Origin: Bacillus sp. NTK034
GTDB lineage: Bacteria; Bacillota; Bacilli; Bacillales; Cytobacillaceae
Direction of reading: 5' to 3'
DNA: 64,000 bases
Assembly: GCF_017303275.1 (NCBI RefSeq)
Contig: NZ_JAFKOJ010000007.1
Span: forward strand, 62,001-126,000
Part shown: positions 42,665-51,661 of the stretch, one piece after another
Layout: the number at the start of each line of letters is the position of its first letter
How positions within the stretch are numbered: position 1 is the first letter of the stretch
Position numbers and translations under genes: made by a program
The notes under the pieces: generated by a model
Databases searched by the model: none
Seen by the model: only the letters and a program-made list of their open reading frames with translations
What the model was told of the DNA's origin: nothing

Positions 42665-43686
42665 TATGATGGTTTACGTTTAAAATTAACCACGTTGTTT
42701 TGTTGTTTATTTTTCTTTTTTAATGGGATTGTTTTTGGCTCAGGATTGGCCATTAATTCCATTTTTTCTACATAATAATTATCTAATTCATCTACCCAAT
42801 GAGGTAATTCCTGAGATGGGTAAGGGTAAGGGGCAAGTGCAGGATTTGAATAATGCTGCACTTCCATAAGTCCTCCTTGAAGCATGTTCGTATACCGTTG
42901 CCTCTTTTCACATTCCGCTTTCCAGGCAAGTAAAAGAGTCTCACCTTTAGGTTGGTCAGGGAAAAATTCTCTCCAGCGATAATGGGGCTCAGCTTCACCG
43001 AAATGTTTTGTGAGTACCTTATCTAATTTGCTATAACGCATTTCCATAATCGCCTGCAGCTTCATGGATGTATATAAGCTCAGATAAAGCACAAGGGGGA
43101 TGGAGAATCTCTCCCATCCGTAAATCCATTTGGAAGGATCTGATAGTGTTACTGCACCAAACCAACCTAAGACAAAGCCAAAGGCTGCTATAAGCGCCGC
43201 AAGGTCCTTATATCCGATATTCTTTATATTCGAATCTCTTTCTAAAGGATCCAGGCTACTAAAGCTAGCATTAATATAGATTCTGTCTCTGAAAAAAGTA
43301 ATGACTCTCTGATAGAACCGGTTATCAACTACTTTTCGAATGTCTGTACTCACTGCCTGTGGCGGGTTACTTAGATAATACGCCATGATTGGTGGAATAT
43401 AGGGAGTTTCAACCCATCTTTCCATTTCTGTTACTAATCGATTAGACCGAATTTTTTCCATAGTTTCAAATTTGGTATTTACAATTTCTCTTGTTACCAA
43501 ATAAGAGAATAAGGCAATCAACATCCAATCCCACCATGAATAAAAGGCAGTGTAAAAAAACTCTAATATTTCTTTGTACTCATTAAAAATAGGAATCTTA
43601 AATACAAACTGTAGGATCCATGTTGCTGGGTAGGCAATGACAGCCCAAAAGATCACCATTTTCATTTTTGATAACATAAACCTCAC
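42664..43686 (-). CDS. Unrecognised membrane protein (340 aa) under an ANGC leader
   Basis: The site ACTTTTTAAGGAGTGAGG precedes the ATG. Two hydrophobic segments near the N terminus (about 9-29 and 46-66), a long part with NRFYQRVITFFRDRIYINAS, then two more hydrophobic segments (about 162-182, AAFGFVLGWFGAVTL, and about 192-210) and a cytoplasmic C-terminal half ending in a basic tail (KKKNKQQ, FKRKPS). I do not recognise the family. Sharing the leader type of the replication genes suggests a role in plasmid maintenance, for example membrane anchoring or transfer. Confidence 0.75.
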   Translation of the reverse strand: MRFMLSKMKMVIFWAVIAYPATWILQFVFKIPIFNEYKEILEFFYTAFYSWWDWMLIALFSYLVTREIVNTKFETMEKIRSNRLVTEMERWVETPYIPPIMAYYLSNPPQAVSTDIRKVVDNRFYQRVITFFRDRIYINASFSSLDPLERDSNIKNIGYKDLAALIAAFGFVLGWFGAVTLSDPSKWIYGWERFSIPLVLYLSLYTSMKLQAIMEMRYSKLDKVLTKHFGEAEPHYRWREFFPDQPKGETLLLAWKAECEKRQRYTNMLQGGLMEVQHYSNPALAPYPYPSQELPHWVDELDNYYVEKMELMANPEPKTIPLKKKNKQQNNVVNFKRKPS

Positions 43687-43821
43687 TCCTTAAAAAGTAA
43701 TAAAAAAGCATTCATTCAATGGCATTTGTCACAAGGACATAAGGTACCATTCAAATGAATGCATTGTAGTAAAGAAAAATCTGCCCGCGTGGGTAGATTA
43801 GGTAACAAAAGAAATAGTATA
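43687..43821 (-). promoter_or_regulatory. ANGC-hairpin attenuator leader, minus strand (copy g)
   Basis: Minus-strand -10 TATACT (43816-43821 on the plus numbering). Hairpin at 43778-43799: AATCT/AGATT, A-C mismatch, CCC/GGG, loop ACGC. Then a terminator with arms GCATTCATTTGAATGG / CCATTGAATGAATGC and six T (43701-43767), and the box TTACTTTTTAAGGAG. It is back to back with copy (d), so one intergenic region carries two divergent leaders. Confidence 0.85.
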
Positions 43822-43866
43822 AAATAATCATAGCATTTAACATATACCAAAATAAAGAAAAAATGG

Positions 43867-44031
43867 TATACTATGCATATATTATTTTTAGAAATTTCAA
43901 CCTTACCTATGCAGGAAAGGGATTATTTAATTGAAAAGCTCAATTTGAGTTACCGATGAAAGAAATTCGCTTTTTATTGGTGATTCAAATTGGGCTTTTT
44001 TTTGCTTTAATTACTTTTATTGAGGAGGAAG
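43867..44031 (+). promoter_or_regulatory. ANGC-hairpin attenuator leader (copy d)
   Basis: Extended -10 ATGGTATACT (TATACT 43867-43872). Hairpin at 43901-43920: CCTT/AAGG, A-A mismatch, CCT/AGG, loop ATGC. Terminator: AGCTCAATTTGA near 43937 pairs with TCAAATTGGGCT near 43990, then nine T. The ribosome-binding box is TTACTTTTATTGAGGAGG here, the most divergent of the set. Confidence 0.85.
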
Positions 44032-44037
44032 AAATAA

Positions 44038-44336
44038 TGAAAACAACTACAGGGTCCACTACTGTAACCGGCTTTAGTAAAGCTGGTTTTTCGTGTTGTT
44101 CTCGTTGGAAAAGCTGTAATATGGGAGAAACCTGTTCTTACGAAATGGAGGACCCGGAAGCCAAGGAATTCTGTCGCTGTTATCAACGAAAGCATTACGG
44201 AGGTCTAGTAGATGATGCTTCAGCTTATAAAGTTGAGCAAGCATTAGATTCTTCAACTGACCAGGAAGTCTTTCCATCAGTAGCTACCGAAGATGAGAAG
44301 GTATTATCGGATCCAGAACAGCTGACTTTATTTTAG
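44038..44336 (+). CDS. Small cysteine-rich protein, possible zinc binder (99 aa)
   Basis: ATG at 44038 follows TGAGGAGGAAGAAATA. The first half is cysteine-rich (FSCCSRWKSC, ETCSYEME, FCRCYQRK): seven Cys in about 35 residues, likely a zinc site or iron-sulfur cluster. The second half is acidic and ends EQLTLF, which looks like a clamp-binding peptide (QxxLxLF-type: QLTLF). The next gene (exonuclease) begins with a similar LQLSLF. It heads the exonuclease operon under leader (d). The DNA-polymerase-associated role is inferred from that peptide. Confidence 0.65.
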
Positions 44337-44361
44337 AAACTTTTTTAAGGAGGAATATGAA

Positions 44362-44764
44362 ATGCTGCAATTATCTTTGTTTAATGACATTGAGGAAGTA
44401 ATAAGGGAAACAGTAGGTGAGCAAGTAGCTCTCATTGTTGATGGAAACAACGTATTAAATCGAGCCTATTATGCATCTGCATTAAATCCCGATAATATCA
44501 TGAAATCTCCTGATGGAAGATATACCAACGGTGTTTTAGGGTTCTTGAAAATGATACTTAAATACAAGGATGAATTAAAAGCCACTCATTTAGCTGTGGT
44601 TTTTGATGAGGGAAGAGGGTTTAGGCAAGACTTGTTCCAAGAATATAAAGGGACAAGGGGGAAGCAGCCGGATGAACTAAAAGAACAATTTCCATTGTTA
44701 AGGTCAATTTTAAAGGGAATTGGAATTCCAGTTTTCTCTCACAAACAATATGAAGCTGATGATC
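44362..44764 (+). CDS. PolA-type 5'-3' exonuclease, exon 1
   Basis: Encodes residues 1-134 of a 316-aa 5'-3' exonuclease (the N-terminal domain of DNA polymerase I as a separate protein). It carries LIVDGNNVLNRAYYA, TNGVLGFLKMI, LAVVFDEGRGFRQDLFQEYK and the metal-binding EADD. It starts MLQLSLFND, a possible clamp-binding peptide. The site CTTTTTTAAGGAGG precedes it. A group II intron interrupts the gene after the first base of the codon that follows EADD; exon 2 is at 47467. Expected role: removal of RNA primers and flaps. Confidence 0.92.
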
Positions 44765-47466
44765 GTGCGACTTGTTAAACAATAACCGTATTCTCCATAC
44801 GGGAAATGTTTGAATCTAAGTACTTTAGATTTAACTTCTAATTCGATGGTTGAAATGAGGAATCCAAGTTTTCCGAAGCGACCACACTAATACTCCTACA
44901 TGCTTTTGGTGTGACAGACATCCAAAAAGTGTGAAGCTAGGTGAAGTCGGCTGAAAGTTACCGTTAAAAGATATTTTTACAATATCTCACGAAAGCTCCT
45001 TAGCGGTAAGGGGTGTAACTGATAAGCCGGGTGTCTATAAAATATCTATGGTGAGAATGACCAACTGGTCTGACGAAGCTCCGAATGTAAGGGTCTATAC
45101 GGCTAAGATATCTAATCGGTATCTCGTAAATATATGTTTACGTAAGTTGACGAAAAGTAAGATTGATCGTTATGAAATTCGTCCATTCAACTATGGGAAT
45201 GAAAGACTTACAGGCTCAAAGGATGCCACCTAAGGATATATGAACAGATAGAATTAGCGGAACAAGGAAAACAAAGGACGTTGCAATGGGACTGTCAGCC
45301 CAAACGGTTGTTATAAGGCTTTATTATAGTCGAAATACATTTACCTTTGTGAGAGTAGAGGCATGACCATTGAAACTACCGTAATGGTAATGGAGGAATA
45401 GCCTCAAGTCTTGTGATAGTTATAACTAATATTCTAAACAGTGAATTGCAAGGGTCTTGTATGAAGATGGGAATATCATTCCAAGAAGGGAGTGATCCAT
45501 TATGCAAGCACAATTACGATATCGGGAATACTACGGTATGACCGAAAAATTCGATGAATTGTATGAAATAAGTAAACAGGGTACATCACATAAACACCTA
45601 TACGATACCATCGTAACAAGGGAAAATATCCTACTAGCTTATCGTACAATTAAAAATAACAAGGGTTCTAAAACTGCTGGTTCAGATGGGCGCACAATTA
45701 AAGACTTCCAAGACTGGAATGAAGATAAATTTGTCCGCTTTATTCAAAAACGACTCGAAAACTATCAGCCAATGAAAGTAAGAAGAGTTCTTGTACCTAA
45801 ACCCAATGGAGATAAACGACCTTTAGGCATACCAAGTATGAGTGACAGAATTATTCAACAAGCTTTCAAACAGGTTCTCGAACCAATTTGCGAAGCACGA
45901 TTCTATAATCACTCATATGGTTTTAGACCATTTCGGTCAACACACCACGCCTTATCAAGAGTAAACAGTCTAATCAATCTCTCACAATTACATTATGTAG
46001 TGGATGTGGATATTAAGGGTTTCTTCGATAATGTAAATCACACACTACTACTTAAACAACTTTGGAATTTAGGAATACAAGATAGGAAAGTCTTAAGGTT
46101 AATAAGTAAAATGCTGAAAGCAGAGATAGATGGAGAAGGTATCCCTACAAAAGGAACTCCACAAGGAGGAATCCTCTCACCTTTATTATCCAATGTAGTT
46201 TTACATGACTTGGATATGTGGATATATGGTCAATGGGAAGGTTTCCAAACCCAACATACATTCAATAAAGGGTACAACAAATATGTAAGTCTGAAGAAAT
46301 TCTCTAATCTCAAAGAAGGTTATATTGTGAGATATGCGGATGACTTCAAAATTCTTTGTCGTACTCGACAAACTGCTGAGAGATGGTTCCATGCTGTAAA
46401 GCTATACCTAAAGGATAGACTTAAACTCGACATATCACCTGAAAAATCACAAGTGATAAACTTACGAAAAAGAAAATCCGAGTTCTTAGGTTTTTCAATC
46501 AAAGCTGAAAGAAAAGGAAAGAAATGTGTAGCATTCACTCGACCTAGCAAGAAAAAGATGGAGCAATACAAGGAAGACGGACGAAAACGAATTATTCAAA
46601 TTCAAAAAAGTCCAACAGCCCAAAATGCTTTACTCTACAATAGCTGGGTGCTAGGCATTCACAACTATAGCCGTGCTGCAACACACGTCTTTCCAGAGTT
46701 TAATAAACTAGCATACGCGCTTAGTAAAACCCTATTCAATCGTTTGAAAAAAGTCGGCAAGTATGAACGTCCTAAGAAACCTCCGCCTTCTTATTTTAAG
46801 TTCTATAAAACCACCTATAAGACACACAAAATAGGACGAATATATCTTTATCCCATCACGGATGTAAGCCATAAAAATGTTATGAACTTTTCACAACATT
46901 TGACTACTTACACTAAAAAAGGTAGAGACGATATTCACAAGGAACTTAGAGGCGATGTGTTGATTGAAATCAGACGTCTCATGATGTCAAACATCCCGAA
47001 CAGAAGCATCGAATACATGGATAATCGAATTAGTAGGTACAGTATGAAAAACGGTAAATGCGAAATCACAGGAGAATTCCTACCTGCTGAATTAGTACAC
47101 TGTCACCATCTAGTACCCACCGGCTTAGGAGGAACAGATGAATTTAATAATCTGCGAATCTTAAAGAAAGATATTCATATCCTAGTCCATGCAGTGGATG
47201 TACAAACGATTAAAAAATATATAGATAAACTACGCCCTAGTAGCGAAGTAATCAACAAAATCGATAACTATCGTAAAATGTGTAACTTAGAACCTATTAG
47301 TTAATCAATAACATCACAAGATGGAACGCCGTATGCGATGAAAGTTGCACGTACGGTGTGGAGTGGGGGAAAAGTTCAACCGAGTAAAATAATACCTACT
47401 AAAATTTAGTATTATTGAAAAGTTGTTTACGGAGGATACCGAATCCAAAGGCTTACCTATCACTAT
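44765..47466 (+). mobile_element. Group II intron 1 (in the exonuclease gene)
   Basis: Begins GTGCGACTTG and ends CTTACCTATCACTAT. A domain V helix lies at about 47327-47359 (GCCGTATGCG, bulge with GAAAG, GCACGTACGG). It has a reverse transcriptase/maturase gene in domain IV. Removing 44765-47466 joins EADD to LIASLAR without a frame change, which is the conserved sequence of the family. The exon 5' of the junction is ...GCTGATGATC. Confidence 0.93.
45502..47304 (+). CDS. ltrA: Group II intron reverse transcriptase/maturase with HNH domain (intron 1)
   Basis: A 600-aa multifunctional intron protein: RT domains 0-7 (LGIPSMSDRIIQQAFKQVLE, YGFRPFRSTHHAL, VDVDIKGFFDNVNH, GTPQGGILSPLLSN and catalytic YADD with Tyr 278), maturase domain X (about 370-470) and a C-terminal HNH endonuclease (HCHHLVPTGLGGTDEFNNL). 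All catalytic parts are present, so the intron should be able to splice and to home. The ATG follows an AAGGGAGTGA site. The sequence is related to, but clearly different from, the proteins of introns 2 and 3. Confidence 0.95.
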   Translation: MQAQLRYREYYGMTEKFDELYEISKQGTSHKHLYDTIVTRENILLAYRTIKNNKGSKTAGSDGRTIKDFQDWNEDKFVRFIQKRLENYQPMKVRRVLVPKPNGDKRPLGIPSMSDRIIQQAFKQVLEPICEARFYNHSYGFRPFRSTHHALSRVNSLINLSQLHYVVDVDIKGFFDNVNHTLLLKQLWNLGIQDRKVLRLISKMLKAEIDGEGIPTKGTPQGGILSPLLSNVVLHDLDMWIYGQWEGFQTQHTFNKGYNKYVSLKKFSNLKEGYIVRYADDFKILCRTRQTAERWFHAVKLYLKDRLKLDISPEKSQVINLRKRKSEFLGFSIKAERKGKKCVAFTRPSKKKMEQYKEDGRKRIIQIQKSPTAQNALLYNSWVLGIHNYSRAATHVFPEFNKLAYALSKTLFNRLKKVGKYERPKKPPPSYFKFYKTTYKTHKIGRIYLYPITDVSHKNVMNFSQHLTTYTKKGRDDIHKELRGDVLIEIRRLMMSNIPNRSIEYMDNRISRYSMKNGKCEITGEFLPAELVHCHHLVPTGLGGTDEFNNLRILKKDIHILVHAVDVQTIKKYIDKLRPSSEVINKIDNYRKMCNLEPIS

Positions 47467-48014
47467 TAATTGCTTCGCTGGCCCGCATGCTGGAGAGCGA
47501 TATGAAAGTTTTTACGTTATCAAACGATAAAGATCTTCTTCAAATTGTAAGTAATCAAGTTGTTCAAATCTTTCGCGATAAGAAAACGGATATTTATTAT
47601 AACAGTGAAGAATTTAAGTCTAAATATCAAGGTTTGGAGCCTATTCAAATCATCGAAATTAAAGTTCTTATGGGAGATTCCTCTGATAATATTCCCGGGG
47701 TCCCAGGTATAGGAGAAAAAGGAGCTATGGGGTTAATAAAAGCTTTTCAAACGATTGAATCTCTTTTTGAGTCCATAGATAATCTACCCAAAGAATTTAA
47801 CCGATATAAGAAGAAGCTAGAGGAAGGTAAGGCAAGCGGGGTACTGTCTAAGACCTTAACAACTCTAAAAAGCGATATTTGTCCAATCGAACATAAGGAT
47901 GATATTCTATATCAAAGTAAGAAAGAGCATAATGAGTATTTAGAAGAAGCCTGTTCAGAACTGGGGTTTCAATCTTTCTTACGTGACTTGAATCTAGGGA
48001 AATATAAAATATAA
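47467..48014 (+). CDS. PolA-type 5'-3' exonuclease, exon 2
   Basis: Continues the frame of exon 1 with LIASLARMLESDMKVFTLSN, DKDLLQIV (metal ligands), the helix-3-turn GDSSDNIPGVPGIGEKGA (helix-hairpin-helix) and the C terminus. The spliced protein has 316 codons. The catalytic acids of both exons are needed for activity, so the enzyme depends on splicing. An open frame that begins at 47415 is only the intron end read through. Confidence 0.92.
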
Positions 48015-48024
48015 ATTAGTATTT

Positions 48025-48151
48025 TATCTTGTCAGTTTATCTCAATTTATGTCTAGTTTTGCGATAGCATTGTAAAATTATACTTTATCATGCTAAAATA
48101 AGGAAAAAAATAGATATAGAGATAGAGACCGAAATTGGAGAGAGATAAGAT
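48025..48151 (+). promoter_or_regulatory. Promoter region of the small-gene operon
   Basis: TTGTAA near 48071 and TAAAAT near 48095 (spacer about 18) before the gene at 48152, with site GGAGAGAGATAAG. Confidence 0.5.
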
Positions 48152-48358
48152 ATGATTCGTATATTTTGGCTAATTGTTGTGGATCAACAAACTGGTTATT
48201 TTCACAATGCACAAATGGCCTCTAAGAATGAGGCGGATACTTTCGAAGATATGAAATATAAATTCGAACAGAAGTTTCCTAAGTATATTGTGATACATGG
48301 TGGTCCAGGATTAGATACAAGACCGACTTTTTATGAAGGTCTTCCACAAGTAGGATAA
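48152..48358 (+). CDS. Unrecognised small protein (68 aa)
   Basis: ATG after GGAGAGAGAT. Beta-rich with a hydrophobic start (IRIFWLIVVDQQTGYF) and an end IVIHGGPGLDTRPTFYEGLP. No known family. First of several small genes before the E2-like gene; its function is open. Confidence 0.6.
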   Translation: MIRIFWLIVVDQQTGYFHNAQMASKNEADTFEDMKYKFEQKFPKYIVIHGGPGLDTRPTFYEGLPQVG

Positions 48359-48389
48359 TAAATAAAATTGCATTATTGAAGAAGAAAGA

Positions 48390-48422
48390 AACACTCATCC
48401 ATAATTGGTTGAGTGTTTTTGT
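48390..48422 (+). terminator. Terminator directly before the next ribosome-binding site
   Basis: AACACTCATCC / GGTTGAGTGTT hairpin and five T, then GTATTTTGGAGG. Confidence 0.75.
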
Positions 48423-48439
48423 ATTTTGGAGGAATTGAT

Positions 48440-48778
48440 ATGAATCTTGAAAAAGTCTGGACTGAACTCGAAAGTAACGGAGAGCCGGGAATAGACAGCG
48501 AAAATACGATGGATGTGTTTAATACTCTTATTTTTTCACCTGGAAATACATTTGGTGAGATAAAGGAATTCATAGAGAAAACTGATAGAAAAACATTAGA
48601 AATGGCCTTAGGTGATATTTACTTTATTCCCAGCATGGAGGCAGGAGAGTACGAAGATCATGAGATTCAGGAAAGATATCATTTATATTCAAATGACTTT
48701 AGGGAGATTTGCTATATAGGTGAAATTATCTCTACTATTTGGAGTCAATCGAAACCTAAAAAGAAACGGTTTTTTTAA
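48440..48778 (+). CDS. Unrecognised acidic protein (112 aa)
   Basis: ATG at 48440 after TTTTGGAGGAATTGAT; the open frame upstream lies in the terminator. Acidic, helix-rich, with IKEFIEKTDRKTLEMALGDI and YHLYSNDFREICYIGEII; basic end KPKKKRFF. No family recognised. It is 12 bases from the next gene and in the PRTRC-B-like operon. Confidence 0.65.
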   Translation: MNLEKVWTELESNGEPGIDSENTMDVFNTLIFSPGNTFGEIKEFIEKTDRKTLEMALGDIYFIPSMEAGEYEDHEIQERYHLYSNDFREICYIGEIISTIWSQSKPKKKRFF

Positions 48779-48790
48779 GGAGGAATATTG

Positions 48791-49312
48791 ATGCTGCCTG
48801 GTTTATCAGAAATGGATAAAAGTGAATTTCAGGATGCAATTGATCGCGTCATCCAAGCAAAAATCTTATTTGAAATGAGAGGAATTTATCCACCTGATCA
48901 CTTTGAATATTATGCAAGTAGTGAAGAGGGAGTGGAATTCCTACTAAGTATGATTTGTCTAGGAAATAAATGGACACAAATAGATTCCAATACCAATGGC
49001 AATGGTGTAGAAATGGTGATAATAAATAGTCCCGAATTGAAACAAATTTATAAAGAAATTGGTACGGTTCCAGAGTCGATACACTTAAAGTTCCAGCAAA
49101 TCATTAAGTCTTACCATGAATTTTGGGATGGAGACTTTGGGGAGTTTACCGGAAAAATGCTATTTTGCGAGGATGGAAATATTGGTCTCTATTTTGATTT
49201 TTGTTACGGCCCTATGTACAGCTTTTTTGAAAGTATGTTGCTGTTAAAGGATCGATTACAAGCCTTATTGGAGGAAATAAGACAAGAATTATCGAAGGAG
49301 AGTGTAGCTTAA
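48791..49312 (+). CDS. Unrecognised acidic protein (173 aa) upstream of the E2-like gene
   Basis: ATG 48791 after TTTTTTAAGGAGGAATATTG, the same extended box. The protein is acidic with aromatic clusters (FEYYASSEEGVEFLLSM, YHEFWDGDFGEF, YFDFCYGPMYSFF). No motif known. Its stop overlaps the start of the E2-like gene (TAATG), so it is probably a functional partner. It could be a PRTRC accessory protein, but I cannot show that. Confidence 0.65.
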   Translation: MLPGLSEMDKSEFQDAIDRVIQAKILFEMRGIYPPDHFEYYASSEEGVEFLLSMICLGNKWTQIDSNTNGNGVEMVIINSPELKQIYKEIGTVPESIHLKFQQIIKSYHEFWDGDFGEFTGKMLFCEDGNIGLYFDFCYGPMYSFFESMLLLKDRLQALLEEIRQELSKESVA

Positions 49313-50415
49313 TGCGAATGGAAGTTGTGTTAGATGGGTCAAAACATGTAGAAATAAAGAAATTCGATGGAGATATTCAAATTGGAAGAAGAAAAGCGCT
49401 GACTGACGATTTTATTAGAAGCATGCTCAGCGCTATTGATGAACAGGAATTGTTAAATTACTTATTTGAAAAGGAATATTTAGAAGTTATTCAGAAGTAT
49501 ATCGATGAAGAGGCTGACGTGCGCTATGTAGGAACGGTTTTTGAAAATCTAATTCAAAAAATAAACAATAAAAAAGATTCTCTTGAAAAAAACCAATATT
49601 ATATAGATTTATTGATACTTCTACTAGATAAAGTAGACATTCAAAAGATTGATCTGATGGGTCTGAGAGGCATCCTTGGATCGGCTTTAAAAAATGTTGA
49701 TAAGATGGAATCTGACTCAGTGGAGTTTCAGTCATTACTGCTTACATTATTAAACAAAGCAGAGGTAAACAAAGAGCTATCTACTCCTGCCCTTTCAAAG
49801 ATTTTGGATGTCGCAGCTAAAAAAGTGGCCATGACAGAGAATCAAGAAGAACTAAAGGAGCTATTTTTCTCCATTGTTACGAAAGCACAAAACGATTGGC
49901 TAGAAAAAGCCATAAGTACAGCCGTACCGAATCGTGTGCTTTGTAATAGTTTTATGCCTAAAAATATTTTGTACTACCAAAAAGACTTGATAAGTGAAAC
50001 GGTCATTATTCAGGTATCGAAAGAGAAGCGTAATGTTCGTTTTCATGATGTGGAATACAAGCAGGTAGGGCATCCTTCTTTACTGTTTTATTTTCGTGTT
50101 CATAATCATCGAATTAGTAAAATCAAAATTGCCTGTGTAAAGGATAAGATTTTGAAAGAAGACACTCGCTTGTACCATTATCCATATTCGAATGTATTTG
50201 GAGATCACAGAGTTTGCTGGAGCTATGGGGAATATAAGATAGACTCACTGGATAAGCTGCAGCACATTCCTTATGTATTTCTTTCTACTCCTAATAATGG
50301 TCATGTGAATCCTCAAACCCGTATGTTGTTTGAGAAATATCAAAATGCAGAGTTTGATGATGAGACGCTGTCTCCATCCAATAAAACGTTTGCTGAATTT
50401 GTTGCAAAAGATTAA
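49312..50415 (+). CDS. PRTRC-B-like (E2-fold) protein
   Basis: 367 aa. The C-terminal third resembles PRTRC system protein B: HPSLLFYFRVHNHRISK, then DTRLYHYPYSNVFGDHRVCW with a candidate active-site Cys at about 302, and IPYVFLSTPNNGHVNP. PRTRC-B proteins have been related to the ubiquitin-conjugating (E2) fold. The N-terminal 200 residues are helical and family-specific. Start by TAATG overlap with the previous gene. With the E1, Ubl and JAMM genes at 58-62.5 kb it completes a ubiquitin-like set, though in another operon 8 kb away. Confidence 0.7.
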   Translation: MRMEVVLDGSKHVEIKKFDGDIQIGRRKALTDDFIRSMLSAIDEQELLNYLFEKEYLEVIQKYIDEEADVRYVGTVFENLIQKINNKKDSLEKNQYYIDLLILLLDKVDIQKIDLMGLRGILGSALKNVDKMESDSVEFQSLLLTLLNKAEVNKELSTPALSKILDVAAKKVAMTENQEELKELFFSIVTKAQNDWLEKAISTAVPNRVLCNSFMPKNILYYQKDLISETVIIQVSKEKRNVRFHDVEYKQVGHPSLLFYFRVHNHRISKIKIACVKDKILKEDTRLYHYPYSNVFGDHRVCWSYGEYKIDSLDKLQHIPYVFLSTPNNGHVNPQTRMLFEKYQNAEFDDETLSPSNKTFAEFVAKD

Positions 50416-50419
50416 TGAG

Positions 50420-50455
50420 AGGCCTTATTGGTATACTCCAATAAGGCTCTTTTCA
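50420..50455 (+). terminator. Terminator after the E2-like gene
   Basis: GAGGCCTTATTGG / CCAATAAGGCTC hairpin followed by TTTTCAT. Confidence 0.85.
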
Positions 50456-50534
50456 TATAATTAATCTATTGGAATAAGTACACACATAGATTGTTAGGTT
50501 TAGGTTTCTTTACCTGGATGAAAGGAGTACTTAC

Positions 50535-51314
50535 ATGTACTTAAAAATATTTTTTGGCGTTTGCATCTTGTACTTAGTGGGAAGCTTAATTTACTATTTT
50601 AGGAACCGTGAAGGTTTTATCTTACACATAGGAAGACTTCGGAAAAGCTTATATGTCATGTTCTTAACGGCCCTTTGTCTGGGATTTATCCTCCAAGAGA
50701 TGGATTATAAGGACTGGCAGCTGTTGCTCCAAATGACAGCTTTCATTGTCTTTGTGGATCTTGCAGTGTTTCAAACACCTAATATATTAAAGATATTCAA
50801 TGCTGAACTTCAGCATGAAGACTTAATTCGTGAGACACTAGAGAAGAACCAAAGGACATTAGGCTTTGTTACTCAAAAAGCAAATACCTTTACTGCAGTA
50901 ATCCAAGAATCAGAAGACTATTTCATGGGAAAGCAGCCGGTTTCAAGTTGGACAGAATATGAAAAAGAGCTTTGTGAATACGTAAGTAAATATACTGGTT
51001 TTTTTGATTTCAATCTAAAATTATTCCTGATACCCGATTATCAAAATCAGGAGGAATTAGTCAATGCCATTATGGTTTCACTTGAGCAGGTTGAAAGAAG
51101 ATATAATGTGAACATTGAAGATATGGAAGACGTCTCGAACCGACTAGCTGATGCAGAAAGTTTGCCATTGGTCATAGAAGAATTATTTATTGTTCCTTTT
51201 TATGGCCAGCATACCTACTTAGCTTTAGTTAGCAGCAAAGATGTTGAAGTTACAGGAATTGATGCTCTTAATATTGTCAATCTCATCAGTATTTTTGAAT
51301 GGGAGATGTGTTAA
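50535..51314 (+). CDS. spoIISA: SpoIISA-type membrane toxin
   Basis: Resembles SpoIISA of bacilli: three N-terminal membrane segments (about 1-20, 35-55 and 63-83, with LRKSLYVMFLTALCLGFIL and AFIVFVDLAVFQTPNILKIF), then a cytoplasmic GAF-like domain. The 259-aa length fits. SpoIISA damages the membrane unless bound by its small antitoxin. Two small basic genes follow in the same direction. On a plasmid this module would kill plasmid-free cells. Site GAAAGGAG precedes the ATG. Confidence 0.8.
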   Translation: MYLKIFFGVCILYLVGSLIYYFRNREGFILHIGRLRKSLYVMFLTALCLGFILQEMDYKDWQLLLQMTAFIVFVDLAVFQTPNILKIFNAELQHEDLIRETLEKNQRTLGFVTQKANTFTAVIQESEDYFMGKQPVSSWTEYEKELCEYVSKYTGFFDFNLKLFLIPDYQNQEELVNAIMVSLEQVERRYNVNIEDMEDVSNRLADAESLPLVIEELFIVPFYGQHTYLALVSSKDVEVTGIDALNIVNLISIFEWEMC

Positions 51315-51369
51315 TACGCGTATTAGTGGTATAATTAAAAATAATCAATCCATTGGAGGATGATTAACT

Positions 51370-51570
51370 ATGATTGCTAGCAGAATTGCTCATTCAAGAA
51401 AAAAGGTTAAGAAGTATAGAGGCCGAGCAGGCAGAATGGTAACTCCCTCTGGAGAAACCTCTGCAATTAATAATGGCGGAAAGAAATTAACCAAAGTTGC
51501 ACCAGGAGACTCATTTAGTGGTGTAAATGAAATGAATAAAAAGGTGTTAGAGTTGTTAAATAATCAATAG
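51370..51570 (+). CDS. Small basic protein, candidate SpoIIS antitoxin 1 (66 aa)
   Basis: ATG after TTGGAGGATGATTAACT, 55 bases after the toxin gene. Basic N terminus (RIAHSRKKVKKYRGRAGR), then a disordered middle and a helical end (GVNEMNKKVLELLNNQ). This layout (basic, disordered, short helix) is like SpoIISB/SpoIISC, which wrap around the toxin domain. Sequence similarity is too weak to be certain. Confidence 0.5.
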   Translation: MIASRIAHSRKKVKKYRGRAGRMVTPSGETSAINNGGKKLTKVAPGDSFSGVNEMNKKVLELLNNQ

Positions 51571-51586
51571 AGACTGGAAGCAAAGG

Positions 51587-51610
51587 CAAAACGCCTTTGC
51601 TTTTTTTATG
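51587..51610 (+). terminator. Terminator between the two candidate antitoxin genes
   Basis: GCAAAGGC / GCCTTTGC hairpin and seven T. Confidence 0.75.
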
Positions 51611-51661
51611 GTCATATTACAAAAGGTCCATGGATATACTTCTTATATAAGGAGGATAGCT

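Noticed and set aside
45048..45233. Small frame in the 5' part of intron 1
   Set aside because: The sequence is structured intron RNA (domains I-III), similar to the other two introns where the frame is not kept. Same for 63299-63484 in intron 3.
47415..47466. Start of the exonuclease exon 2 frame inside the intron
   Set aside because: Family alignment requires the join EADD-LIASLAR; the first 17 residues are intron-coded.
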